From CAZJKE01 sp964546585 (GTDB taxonomy: Bacteria > Planctomycetota > Phycisphaerae > Phycisphaerales > SM1A02): a DNA stretch of 64,000 bases. The stretch covers positions 1-64,000 of the forward strand of contig CAZJKE010000007.1 in NCBI GenBank assembly GCA_964546585.1. Direction: 5' to 3'. The notes beneath the pieces were generated by a model. That model did not search any database and had not been told where the DNA came from. It saw only the letters and a program-made list of their open reading frames with translations. Position 1 is the stretch's first letter. Every line of letters begins with the position of its first letter. Made by a program: the position numbers and the translations under genes. Positions 24,718-33,053 of this stretch are shown here, piece by piece.

Positions 24718-26380
24718 ATGAGCATCGACGCCTGGATCACACTGGGAACACTTGTTCTGGTCGCGTCGTTTCTGGTGCGAAGCCGGATCGGCCCCGACCT
24801 CATCATGGCCGGGGGACTGGTGTTGTTGATGGCGGGCCGGGTTGTCGACTGGGATGTGGCAATGGCGGGGTTCGCCAATCAAGCGTTGCTGATGATCGCC
24901 GGCCTGTACGTTGTTGCCGCGGGTCTCAAAGAGACCGGCGGAATCGAACTGATTGGACGCAGGCTGCTGGGACGACCGACATCGCTGGGAATAGCCCAGA
25001 TTCGGATGATGGTGCCAGTGGCAGGCATGTCGGCGTTCATGAATACGACGCCCATCGTCGCCATGTATCTGCCCATGGTCAGTGACTGGGCGAAACGGCT
25101 GCGGATCTCCCCCTCCAAACTGTTCATGCCGTTGAGTTTCTCGGCCATCCTTGGCGGCCAAGGCACCATGATCGGCACGGGATCCAACCTGATCCTGATG
25201 ACACTGTTTGTCGCGTTCATGCAGGACCCACCAGAGTGGGTCACGGCGTTGGGCGTTGCGCCGCCTTCGGCCGCACTTGCCTTCTTGGGCCCCGCGTGGC
25301 TTGGCATACCCGTCGCTGTGTTCGGCATGGCGTTCATTGTCATCGCAACCAAGTGGCTCCTGCCCGATCGCACGCCCGCTGGTCATCAGGAAGTAGCATC
25401 CCGCCAGTATCAGGTCGAGATGTTTGTCCAGAAGGGTGCATCCGTTGCGGGAAAAACCATCGAGGACGCGGGGCTGCGAAGCCTTCCCGGCCTCTACCTG
25501 CACGGAATCGAGCGAGAAGGCCGGGCCCTTGTCGCTGTCGGACCCAAGGAACAGTTGTGTGTGGATGATCGTTTGATCTTCGTCGGCGCCGTTGAGTCGG
25601 TCGTCGATCTGCGCAAGATTCCCGGACTCGTTCCGCAGTCGGAACAGGTGTCCAAGATTCAGGGTCCCACGCTGTTTCGAACATTGGTTGAAGCGGTCGT
25701 GTCCAGCCAATCGCCGCTGGTCGGGCNNNNNNNNNNNNNNNNNNNNNNNNNNNNNNNNNNNNNNNNNNNNNNNNNNNNNNNNNNNNNNNNNNNNNNNNNN
25801 NNNNNNNNNNNNNNNNNNNNNNNNNNCAACGAACCTCATCGGCAGGGTCACGATTGTCTGGCTCTGCGGACTGCTCATGGTCGCGACGCGATGCATCTCC
25901 GGTCCCGCTGCGCGCAGGGCGATCAATCTTCAGGTGCTCATCGTCATCGGCTCGGCCATGGGAATCGGAGCGGCGGTAGAGCAGAGCGGTCTTGCTGCAA
26001 TGATCAGTGGCGGGCTCATTGATGCTGCGGGAAGCCTTGACCTCGGTCCGCGTGGCACGCTGATCATGGTCTTCGTTGCGACCAGCATTGCTGCGCAGTT
26101 GATGACCAATTTCGCCGCTGCAGTCATCATGTTTCCCATCGCCATGGGCGCCGCCGCCGGCATGGATGCCAGTCCCTATCCCTTCCTCTTCACGATGATG
26201 GTGGCTGCCGGCTGCAACTTCCTCACGCCGATTACCTACCAGACGAACCTCATGGTCTATGGACCTGGTGGATACAAGTTCCTTGACTACACGCGGCTCG
26301 GCCTGCCGCTGACTGCGCTCGCGGCGATCATCGCCGTCGTGCTTGCGCCCATCGTCTTTCCGTTCGTTCCCGCGGCATGA
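24718..26380 (+). CDS. SLC13-family permease with RCK_C (TrkA-C) domain, interrupted by an assembly gap
   Basis: An anion/sodium symporter-type membrane protein of the DASS/ArsB superfamily. About 336 residues precede the gap: membrane segments, the conserved helix-break TTPIVAMYLPMVSDWAKRL, SFSAILGGQGTMIGTGSN, and a cytoplasmic RCK_C domain (QVEMFVQKGASVAGKTIEDA). About 184 residues follow it, including NFAAAVIMFPIAMGAAAG and LTPITYQTNLMVYGPGGY. The two parts lie in different frames across exactly 100 N, so the placeholder is not the true length; family size suggests the real gap is longer. The substrate cannot be stated. Its end overlaps the next gene by ATGA. Confidence 0.82.
25727..25826. 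other. Assembly gap (100 N)
   Basis: A run of exactly 100 N inside the SLC13-type gene, a placeholder of unknown true length. Confidence 0.99.
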
Positions 26381-27300
26381 CCACCTCGCGCGCATCGCGA
26401 ATCATTGCGGGGATCATGATCACCGTCGTGCTGCTCTGGATTGCCGGCTGGTTTCTCTCAGACCGGTTTGCGTGGAGCCAGTGGCTTTCTTGGATACCTA
26501 CGCTTAGTGTCTCGGCGGTATTGATTGCAGGCAGTGGATTCGCATTGGCAGCGAGGCAACGCTGCTGGGCAGTACTTGCGGCAGTCCTCGGTGTAACGGC
26601 TCTGGGTTGGTGGGCATTCGCGGAAAACCGCCTGTTTCAGGATCGTGATGGAGCAGGTGACGTCCGCCTGGTTGCATGGACCATGAGTCATTCGAAGGCC
26701 CGGTCGCGAGAACACGCCGAGGAGGTCATTCGTCTGGACGGCGACATCACCGTCATGACACATGGCTACATCGTCCGGGGCGAGCCAGCGCTCAAGGAAT
26801 GGCTCGGCCCCCGTGGAAAACGTCTGATCAATGGGCCATTCACAGTGTTGACACGATTCCGCGCCGTCGAGGTGCAGACATTGATCGCCTCGGATGGCGT
26901 CCACCTATCCGTGTTCGTCCTCGGCACGAAGAAGGAACTGGGTCGGCATCTGGTGTTGTGGGCCATCGATTTGCCATCAGAGTTCAATGAGTCGAGGATC
27001 GCTACTGCGCGCCGAGTGCGGCGGATTCTATCCCGTATCGATGCGCCGCTGCCGGACATCGTCGTCGGAGACTTCAACATGGAGAGAAACAGTGCGGCGA
27101 TCAAGGTGATGTTCCCCGCGCTTACCGATGCATGGGATGAGGCGGGCAGCGGCCTCTCCTCTTCGTACCACCGTGTGCTTCCGCTTTACCACATCGACCA
27201 CATGTTGCTGGGACCCTCCGTTGCGGCGGTGTCCTACAGACTGATCAACCCCGGCATCGGCCGCCACCGCGTGCAGGTCGCGGAACTTGTCAGCAACTGA
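26377..27300 (+). CDS. Membrane protein with degenerate endonuclease/exonuclease/phosphatase (EEP) domain
   Basis: A 307-residue protein with two or three N-terminal membrane segments (IIAGIMITVVLLWIAGWFL, LSVSAVLIAGSGFALAA, CWAVLAAVLGVTALGWW), then an EEP-like domain. The later EEP motifs are recognisable: DIVVGDFNMERNS, LYHIDHMLLG and GIGRHRVQVAE. The early ones are altered: the Asn strand reads LVAWTMSHSK and the metal-binding Glu strand reads DITVMTHGY, so the Asn and Glu metal ligands appear lost. It may be a pseudoenzyme. It overlaps the carrier gene by ATGA and overlaps the convergent epimerase by 11 bp. Confidence 0.65.
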   Translation: MTTSRASRIIAGIMITVVLLWIAGWFLSDRFAWSQWLSWIPTLSVSAVLIAGSGFALAARQRCWAVLAAVLGVTALGWWAFAENRLFQDRDGAGDVRLVAWTMSHSKARSREHAEEVIRLDGDITVMTHGYIVRGEPALKEWLGPRGKRLINGPFTVLTRFRAVEVQTLIASDGVHLSVFVLGTKKELGRHLVLWAIDLPSEFNESRIATARRVRRILSRIDAPLPDIVVGDFNMERNSAAIKVMFPALTDAWDEAGSGLSSSYHRVLPLYHIDHMLLGPSVAAVSYRLINPGIGRHRVQVAELVSN

Positions 27301-28261
27301 CCGCCTGTCCCTGCATCCAGTCCCACTGGCGGCGGAGGCCATCGGCAAAGGTTGTCGAGGGTGCATATCCGAGTTCCCGCATCGACCGCTGAAGATCTGC
27401 TGCGGTATGGTCGACATCCCCAGTTTGCATGGGGAGTTCCTCGACGACGGGAGATCGTCCGACAACCTCGCCGATCATCGCTATGAGTTCGCGAAGTTCG
27501 ATCGGTTCCCCGTGCCCGAGATTCCACTCGCGGCATCGCGGCTCGCTGCCAATCGCATCGCTTGCCAGCCGAATGCCCTGCACGATGTCGCCGACATAGG
27601 TGTAATCACGCGTGGAGGACCCGTCGCCGAACATCGAGATCGTCTCTCCGCTCGCGACTTTTCGCATGAACTGATGAATGGCGAGATCGGGCCGTTGTCG
27701 TTCACCGAAGACTGTGAACGGACGCACAGTTGCGATCGGCATTCCGTCCTGCTCCGACCTGATGCGGCAGATGAACTCACCCGAGCGTTTGGTTGCGCCG
27801 TAGGGACTGATGGGCAAGGTGTGTTCCGCGTCTTCGACAAAGGGGCGGCTGCATGTATTGCCGTACACGCTCGAACTCGAAGCGAATACGAACCGGCGAC
27901 AGCCAACCGATGCTGCCGCGTCAAGCACACTTACCAGACCGTCGATGTTGACACTGGCGTACTCCTCCGGTGACGCGATGCTTGGACGAACGCCGGCAAG
28001 CGCCGCCAAATGCACGATTCGCGTCGGCTGAAAGTCGGCAGCACATCGGTGGACACCTTCCTTGTCACGAATATCGATTTCGCCGAATTGAAGGCCCCCG
28101 CTGCTCGCCGCGGTTGCCCATCGGCGGCGATCCTCGTCGGCGTAAAGGGTCTGATCGAAGATATCGATGCCCGCGACAGGCACGCCATCCCGCAGTAATG
28201 CATCGCACAGATGCGAGCCGATGAAGCCGGCCGCGCCGGTGACAAGCCAGCGATCACTCAT
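27290..28261 (-). CDS. NAD-dependent sugar epimerase/dehydratase
   Basis: A 323-residue extended SDR. The Rossmann motif is VTGAAGFIGSHLCDALL, the DIRD strand follows, and the catalytic set is FASSSSVYGN with YGATKRSGE (Ser-Tyr-Lys). The closest look is UDP-glucuronate/UDP-glucose 4-epimerases, which interconvert nucleotide sugars for polysaccharide synthesis. The ATG at 28261 (MSDRWLVTG) places the Rossmann strand at the N terminus; a TATCCT hexamer lies 6 nt upstream. The exact substrate is uncertain. Confidence 0.85.
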   Translation of the reverse strand: MSDRWLVTGAAGFIGSHLCDALLRDGVPVAGIDIFDQTLYADEDRRRWATAASSGGLQFGEIDIRDKEGVHRCAADFQPTRIVHLAALAGVRPSIASPEEYASVNIDGLVSVLDAAASVGCRRFVFASSSSVYGNTCSRPFVEDAEHTLPISPYGATKRSGEFICRIRSEQDGMPIATVRPFTVFGERQRPDLAIHQFMRKVASGETISMFGDGSSTRDYTYVGDIVQGIRLASDAIGSEPRCREWNLGHGEPIELRELIAMIGEVVGRSPVVEELPMQTGDVDHTAADLQRSMRELGYAPSTTFADGLRRQWDWMQGQAVSC

Positions 28262-28300
28262 GCTGAGAGGATACCGGGGACATCCGCTCAATCAAGAGTC

Positions 28301-28334
28301 CAACAGGCCGCCATAGAACTTTAGCGGCCTGTTG
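28301..28334 (-). terminator. Stem-loop at the end of the prepilin-like gene
   Basis: CAACAGGCCGC (28301-28311) and GCGGCCTGTTG (28324-28334) form a perfect 11-bp stem with a 12-nt loop. It overlaps the stop codon of the prepilin-like gene and lies just upstream of the epimerase gene. There is no T-run on the minus strand, so it may be a weak terminator or a processing site. Confidence 0.5.
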
Positions 28335-29151
28335 AGAAGAGGTCGTAGATGAGATCGTCCTGGTCTCGAATCACGGTGCCTTCTGGGACATACAGCGGCA
28401 ACTGACCCTGAATCAGAACATTGTCGCGCCAGGACACGGAGCCATCACCACGGAGCACATTCATGCCTGAGCCGTGGCTGAAGTCATCGCGGGTACGGAG
28501 ACCGTCCATGGCCAGCACAAGTTTGTGGCCCTTGAGCAAACTGCGGCGCTTTCCAGTTCGCCAATCCTTGTGGCCTGCGTAGTGGTAGTTCGTATACAGG
28601 TCGTCTTGCACCGCCTTGACATTCCAGTTGCCACGCTGCTCTTCAAGGCGATTCTCGCCTCGGTGACTTGGGCAGTAGAAGCAGTCGGCCGCGTCGCAGT
28701 AATGCCATTGGAAGAGCCGGCCAAGGCCGTCCCATGTTCCATCCGGCAACGGCTCGGGCGGTCCCTGTCGACCCGCGCGCGGGCCAGTCATTGGCGACCC
28801 CAACTGGTGTACGCCATGCCGGGCAACCATGAGATCGGCGGAAAGTGGTTCGAATTGATCAAGCACACCGGCAACCGGAAGGCGGTTGCGAGTGTCGCCG
28901 GCGTACATTGTGATGGCCTGCCCAAGTTGTCGTTGGTTGCTGGCACATACGACGCGGCGGGCGTTCTCACGCACCGAACTCAGTGTCGGCATGAGCAGTC
29001 CGCTCAGCAGCGCGGTGATGGCGAGTGTCACCATCAACTCGGCGATGGTGAATGCTCGAGGCTGCGGTGATGGCGAGCCGATACATCTCGGTTGAATCCC
29101 GGACCGAACTGTCGCGACATTCGTGGTCACGGTGCGGTCTCCAAGCGGCAT
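28321..29151 (-). CDS. Type II secretion prepilin-like protein (prepilin N-methylation motif, H-x9-DG type)
   Basis: A 276-residue pseudopilin-like protein. After a basic leader with RAF, the prepilin motif FTIAELMVTLAITALLSGLL (Glu at +5) forms the cleaved and methylated helix. Conserved Cys residues follow (VVCASNQRQLGQAITMYA; DCFYCPSHRG). A C-terminal NVLRGDGSVSW block matches the GDGSV segment of the planctomycete-enriched H-x9-DG prepilin family. The ATG at 29151 gives a leader of about 30 residues. It would be processed by a prepilin peptidase at the inner membrane. No other pilin gene lies beside it; the GspE-like ATPase at 2634 and secretin at 56604 are possible partners. Confidence 0.85.
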   Translation of the reverse strand: MPLGDRTVTTNVATVRSGIQPRCIGSPSPQPRAFTIAELMVTLAITALLSGLLMPTLSSVRENARRVVCASNQRQLGQAITMYAGDTRNRLPVAGVLDQFEPLSADLMVARHGVHQLGSPMTGPRAGRQGPPEPLPDGTWDGLGRLFQWHYCDAADCFYCPSHRGENRLEEQRGNWNVKAVQDDLYTNYHYAGHKDWRTGKRRSLLKGHKLVLAMDGLRTRDDFSHGSGMNVLRGDGSVSWRDNVLIQGQLPLYVPEGTVIRDQDDLIYDLFSTGR

Positions 29152-29240
29152 AGTGACGCCGCATGCCTCCCCCAAGCCCGGAATAACCAAAGTACGCCCC
29201 CACCGGAGTCTACTGTCGACATGGGGCTTTCGCACGGGTT

Positions 29241-29259
29241 TTTCCGATTCTCTCGGAAA
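29241..29259. promoter_or_regulatory. Inverted repeat in the prepilin/ECF sigma divergent region
   Basis: TTTCCGA (29241-29247) and TCGGAAA (29253-29259) with a 5-nt centre lie in the 232-bp divergent gap. Possible operator or leader hairpin; no partner is known. Confidence 0.3.
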
Positions 29260-29322
29260 TTCCGGGGTAAACTGGAAGGCCGACCCACCCCTATGCGTCG
29301 TTTTTTGGGGTTGGGTTCGATC

Positions 29323-29337
29323 TTGCCGGATCGGCAA
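29323..29337. promoter_or_regulatory. Palindrome upstream of ECF sigma factor 2
   Basis: TTGCCG-GAT-CGGCAA is a perfect palindrome centred about 54 bp before the TTG start at 29384, a position suited to a regulator-binding site for the sigma gene. Confidence 0.35.
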
Positions 29338-29383
29338 CCGTACATTTTGCGGCTGCAAATCCTAGCCCCGTGGAGGTGGGTCC

Positions 29384-29947
29384 TTGCCCGAAGAGCCTGA
29401 TTATCGGTTGATGCGGCGTGTCGCCCTTGGCGAGGAGGATGCCGTTGCCGAGTTGTATGACCGGTTCGGTGCCCTTGTTTTCAAGCTTTGCAGGCAATTT
29501 CTATCCTCTCAGGCCGAAGCGGAAGACGCGGTTCAGGAGGTCTTTGTACGGCTCTGGAAGACTGCAGATCGCTTTGACCCCAGAAAAGCCAAGTTGGTGA
29601 CCTGGGTCATGTTGCTGTCGCGGCGGCATTTGATCGACCGTTTGCGGCGGAAGTCTGTGCGGCCCAAGCAGCGAGAACTTGACGAACAAACTGCCGAATC
29701 GGCAACCGACAGCACTGCCCAGTCGAACATCTGGGTGCAGGAACGGAACAGTATTCTGTGGAAACAGTTACAGGACCTTCCCGAATTGCAGCGGACCGTG
29801 ATCGAACGATCGTATTTCCAAGGATTCACACTTCGTGAAGTAAGCCTCCAACTCGACGCACCGCTCGGAACAGTCAAGTCTGCCCTCAGTCGAGGGCTTC
29901 TCCGGCTCCGGGAACAGTCGGCCGACAGGATGTCAACCGGTTCATGA
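29384..29947 (+). CDS. ECF-type RNA polymerase sigma factor
   Basis: A 187-residue sigma factor. Region 2 contains YDRFGALVFKLCRQFL, AEDAVQEVFVRLWKTADRF and WVMLLSRRHLIDRLRRK; region 4 contains LPELQRTVIERSYFQGF and LREVSLQLDAPLGTVKSALS. The start is a TTG with GGAGGTG 7 nt upstream. The following gene, 14 nt downstream, encodes a membrane anti-sigma-like protein, so the pair is a typical ECF regulatory module. Confidence 0.92.
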   Translation: MPEEPDYRLMRRVALGEEDAVAELYDRFGALVFKLCRQFLSSQAEAEDAVQEVFVRLWKTADRFDPRKAKLVTWVMLLSRRHLIDRLRRKSVRPKQRELDEQTAESATDSTAQSNIWVQERNSILWKQLQDLPELQRTVIERSYFQGFTLREVSLQLDAPLGTVKSALSRGLLRLREQSADRMSTGS

Positions 29948-29961
29948 CTAGGATTTGAGAC

Positions 29962-30762
29962 ATGCAAGCGAAAGACGCACAGAACAGCCAGCAACTTCTT
30001 GAACTCGCAGTGCTTGACGCATTTGCGCTTCTGGAACCCATGGAAGCGGAACTGTTCGACCGCGCGTTTCATGATGCCCCGCAGGCGGTGCAGGATCGAA
30101 TTCGCCTGATGCAGGCGGATCTCGCCGCTGACATGTCTCTGCTCCCGTCCGGCACGCCGCCTGCAGATCTCCGGCAGCGGGTGCTCGACGCAGTTGCCGC
30201 TGCGGCCGACAAGGAAGCAAGCAGACTTGCGCCGCTGGCGCTCATCGGCGCACGGTCAGCCGCGAGTGGCGAGCGAGGACGGGCCACGCTTGGAACAACT
30301 GCGTGGCGTGCAGCAGCAATGGCTCTTCTCGGCGTGTCGGTGGTGCTTGCGATCTTCGCGGTTGATGCAAATCGACGAGCCACCCGAATTACTGAGTACG
30401 CGCTGAATGTGGATGCCGATCAGGTCCTGCAGTCCTATGCGGGTATCGATACTTCCGCGTTCTTCGGAAATCCGGATTGCCGCATCATCCGCCTTGAGCG
30501 GCTCGATGGCGAACATGCCGGGTACATTCGCATCGCCATCAACGAGCGAAACGGCGACGGGCATGTGATGGCCATCGACCTTCCTGATGGCGAGGAGTTG
30601 ATTCTCCGCGGAACGACGCCAGACGGCAAAGTACTGGAACTCGCACGGCTGACGGCCGACGGGCCGGTCGTTGCACGTGGTTTCCATCTGGATGATGTCT
30701 CCATTGCCGGCACACTGGTGATCACCGCGGTTGATTCGTCGGGCACCCTCCGCTGGGGTTGA
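29962..30762 (+). CDS. Anti-sigma factor, RskA-like
   Basis: A 266-residue single-pass protein. The N-terminal cytoplasmic part has LLELAVLDAFALLEPMEA and RAFHDAPQAVQDRIRLM, the look of an anti-sigma domain. One membrane segment follows (AAAMALLGVSVVLAIFAVDA, about residues 113-132), then a periplasmic domain (YIRIAINERNGDG, GTLVITAVDSSGTLRWG) resembling the RskA anti-sigma K C domain. It lies 14 nt after its sigma factor. The signal it senses is unknown. Confidence 0.8.
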   Translation: MQAKDAQNSQQLLELAVLDAFALLEPMEAELFDRAFHDAPQAVQDRIRLMQADLAADMSLLPSGTPPADLRQRVLDAVAAAADKEASRLAPLALIGARSAASGERGRATLGTTAWRAAAMALLGVSVVLAIFAVDANRRATRITEYALNVDADQVLQSYAGIDTSAFFGNPDCRIIRLERLDGEHAGYIRIAINERNGDGHVMAIDLPDGEELILRGTTPDGKVLELARLTADGPVVARGFHLDDVSIAGTLVITAVDSSGTLRWG

Positions 30763-30826
30763 CTCCAGGCCTAATGGACCGCCAAGGGGGATGGCGTCAG
30801 CCCGCGGAATCGGGGAGACTGCCCGC

Positions 30827-31342
30827 ATGCACAACGAAGACCTCTGGTCGCCCTGGCGATACGAGTACATTCAGGACCTCAAACGACAGCAGGACGAGGC
30901 GGGTGGTGATGATGCCGTGCAAAGCAACTTCCTGCTGGAGTATTGGGAGTCTCCGGACTGTGACCGCGAAAACCTGGTGGTGATGCGCAACAGGGATGGC
31001 CTGGTGCTCTTGAATCGCTATCCCTATGCCAATGGACATCTGCTGGTGGCGTTGGGTGAGGCGCGTCCGACACTCCTTGACTATGAACCGTCGCAGCGCA
31101 GGGCGTTCTGGGACCTCATCGAGTCAGCCGCGGAGATGATGCGGAGTTCGCTGCATCCACAGGGTGTCAACATTGGCATCAACGAAGGCCGCGCGGCCGG
31201 GGCGGGTCTGCCGGAACATCTTCATGCGCACTTGGTCCCGCGGTGGAACGGAGACACCAATTTCATCACGACGATCAGCGAAGTTCGGGTGATTCCGGCG
31301 TCGCTTGAAACGATGTGGGAAATGTATGTGTCCAGAGGGTAG
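30827..31342 (+). CDS. HIT-family nucleotide hydrolase/phosphorylase
   Basis: A 171-residue HIT protein starting MHNEDLWSPWRYEYI. The catalytic triad His-x-His-x-His is in LPEHLHAHLVPRW near the C terminus, and LNRYPYANGHLLVALGEARP and NIGINEGRAAGAG are typical of the AP4A phosphorylase-like branch. Such enzymes hydrolyse or phosphorolyse dinucleoside polyphosphates or AMP conjugates. The start is set by homology, with GGGGAG upstream. It probably has its own cistron in the sigma/anti-sigma transcript. Confidence 0.87.
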   Translation: MHNEDLWSPWRYEYIQDLKRQQDEAGGDDAVQSNFLLEYWESPDCDRENLVVMRNRDGLVLLNRYPYANGHLLVALGEARPTLLDYEPSQRRAFWDLIESAAEMMRSSLHPQGVNIGINEGRAAGAGLPEHLHAHLVPRWNGDTNFITTISEVRVIPASLETMWEMYVSRG

Positions 31343-31374
31343 GAGGTCTGCGGGACCCGCGCTGCGGTTGTGCC

Positions 31375-31400
31375 CGAACCCGAGCATCTAGGTGGGTTCG
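31375..31400 (+). terminator. Possible stem-loop after the HIT gene
   Basis: CGAACCC (31375-31381) pairs with GGGTTCG (31394-31400), loop 12 nt, 33 nt after the HIT stop. No T-tract, so weak support. Confidence 0.25.
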
Positions 31401-31571
31401 CCTGCCGTCGTTCCCGGCCGTCCTCTCGGTGGAGGCTTGACCATCGACGCAGCTGATGGCGATCCCGCTGGGTTCGACAGGATCGAGCGCAAATGCGCAG
31501 TGCGGGTTCCGACGACCTCCTGTGAGGTTCCGCCCGTACCATAACACGACTCGGGGACAGATCAGCATGCC

Positions 31572-32882
31572 ATGTTTCCGATTTATCACATAGCGGCGGC
31601 AATTCGCTCCTTCCATCCTGCATCGCTGCCGCCGGGGAGCAGGTTCCATTACAGGCGGGAGGTCCTGGCGTGGGCATTCCTGCCCATGATGATGGGTGCG
31701 GCGGAGGGCGGCGTGATCGGGGTGCTGGCCAAGCGGTTCTTCACTGGCTATGTGGACGACACGCTGCTTGACTGGTCGGTTGCCGCCATCACGGCTGCGC
31801 AGGGCGTCGCCAACATATCTGGTTTCGCATGGGCGGCGATAAGCCACGGTCGGCACAAGATTCGATTCCTCACCGCGCTTTCAGCCGTGACGGTCTTGCT
31901 TGTTGCCGGAATTGCGTTGACGCAGCGCACGCCAGGTGGGCTCTTGTGGTTGCTGTGTTGTTTCGTGGGAGCACGCGTCTGCTGGTCGGGTGTCATTACG
32001 CTCCGCTCGGCGGTCTGGCAGGCAAATTATCCAAGGGAGGGCAGGGCAAGAATTGCGGGGAAAATTGCGACGGTTCAGGCGCTCATCTTCACTGTCGCAA
32101 GCCTCTGTATTGGCGAGTTGATGAATGTCAACGACCAGTCGTATCGATGGGTCTTCCCCACCGCTGCGGTGATGGGCATGGTCGGGACCATCTTCTACAG
32201 CCGCATGAGGGTTCGTCGACACAAGACGATGTTGAAGGCGGAGAAGGCCGGAAGTGGTTCACTGGCAAGCGCTCCGGTGGACGCGGCGCGGCTCTTGGTG
32301 GAAGATCCTGACTTTGGTCGGTACATGGTCTGCCAGTTTGTGTATGGGCTCGGCAATCTCATGGTCATGGCGCCGCTTGTGGTGGCCTTGGCCGAGCGGT
32401 TCGAATACGGCTACCTCGGACAGATCGCCATTGTGTCGACAATTCCGATCGCACTGATTCCGATCACTGTCCCGTTGTGGGCGAGGTTTCTGGATCGAGT
32501 GCACATCATCCGGTTCCGAGCCTGGCAGGGATGGGTATTTGTCACCTCGTCGGTGCTCTTCGCGATCGGTGTCCTTACCGGTGGGGGCGTGTGGCTCTGG
32601 CTTGGGGCGATCATCCGCGGCATTGGCTTTGGGGGTGGTGTCCTGGCGTGGAATCTCGGGCATCAGGATTTTGCCGCGATCGAAGAATCGGGCAAGTACA
32701 TGGGCGTCCATATGACCTTGACCGGGATTCGCGCCCTCATAGCCCCGGCTCTGGGCATGGGCACCTATTTCGCCATGCAGCGTCTCGGCGACCCCACCGG
32801 CGGCACCACCTTCGCGGTCGCCGCCGCCATTTCCACCCTCGGTTCCATCGGTTTCGTCCTCATGCTCCGGCACCACAAGTAA
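31572..32882 (+). CDS. MFS-type transporter, unknown substrate
   Basis: A 436-residue inner-membrane carrier with about 12 hydrophobic segments. The first starts near VLAWAFLPMMMGAAEGGV and the last ends FAVAAAISTLGSIGFVLML. The middle has a long charged cytoplasmic loop (RMRVRRHKTMLKAEKAGSG) typical of 6+6 MFS proteins. The start is the second of two close ATGs (31567 is out of frame). Substrate-specific residues are not recognisable. The flanking genes (HIT, rpsA) do not suggest a role. Confidence 0.75.
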   Translation: MFPIYHIAAAIRSFHPASLPPGSRFHYRREVLAWAFLPMMMGAAEGGVIGVLAKRFFTGYVDDTLLDWSVAAITAAQGVANISGFAWAAISHGRHKIRFLTALSAVTVLLVAGIALTQRTPGGLLWLLCCFVGARVCWSGVITLRSAVWQANYPREGRARIAGKIATVQALIFTVASLCIGELMNVNDQSYRWVFPTAAVMGMVGTIFYSRMRVRRHKTMLKAEKAGSGSLASAPVDAARLLVEDPDFGRYMVCQFVYGLGNLMVMAPLVVALAERFEYGYLGQIAIVSTIPIALIPITVPLWARFLDRVHIIRFRAWQGWVFVTSSVLFAIGVLTGGGVWLWLGAIIRGIGFGGGVLAWNLGHQDFAAIEESGKYMGVHMTLTGIRALIAPALGMGTYFAMQRLGDPTGGTTFAVAAAISTLGSIGFVLMLRHHK

Positions 32883-32912
32883 CTGCCAGTGTGGTGAAAA
32901 ATGCTCTATGAT
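32883..32912 (+). promoter_or_regulatory. Putative rpsA promoter
   Basis: TATGAT (32907-32912) is preceded at 18-bp spacing by CTGCCA (32883-32888), a 4-of-6 match to TTGACA. The message would carry a leader of about 135 nt before the rpsA ATG, unlike most starts in this window. Confidence 0.45.
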
Positions 32913-33053
32913 GTCGGGTTCGCCCACCTCGGTGGGCGTGCGATACCCCTGCCCCTGAGCGATGAAAACGGCACGGTGCCGGGACGGGGACAGGGCACGC
33001 ATCTGGCAACCGCGACAGCGACATCGCGGCCAAGTTCAAGCGTCGTAAACCAC

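Noticed and set aside
25727..25826. Frameshift in the SLC13 gene
   Set aside because: The frame change coincides with the 100-N placeholder, so gap length explains it.
24718..26380. Arsenite transporter call
   Set aside because: The superfamily is shared, but the RCK_C domain and motifs fit the general SLC13/DASS group; no arsenic genes nearby.
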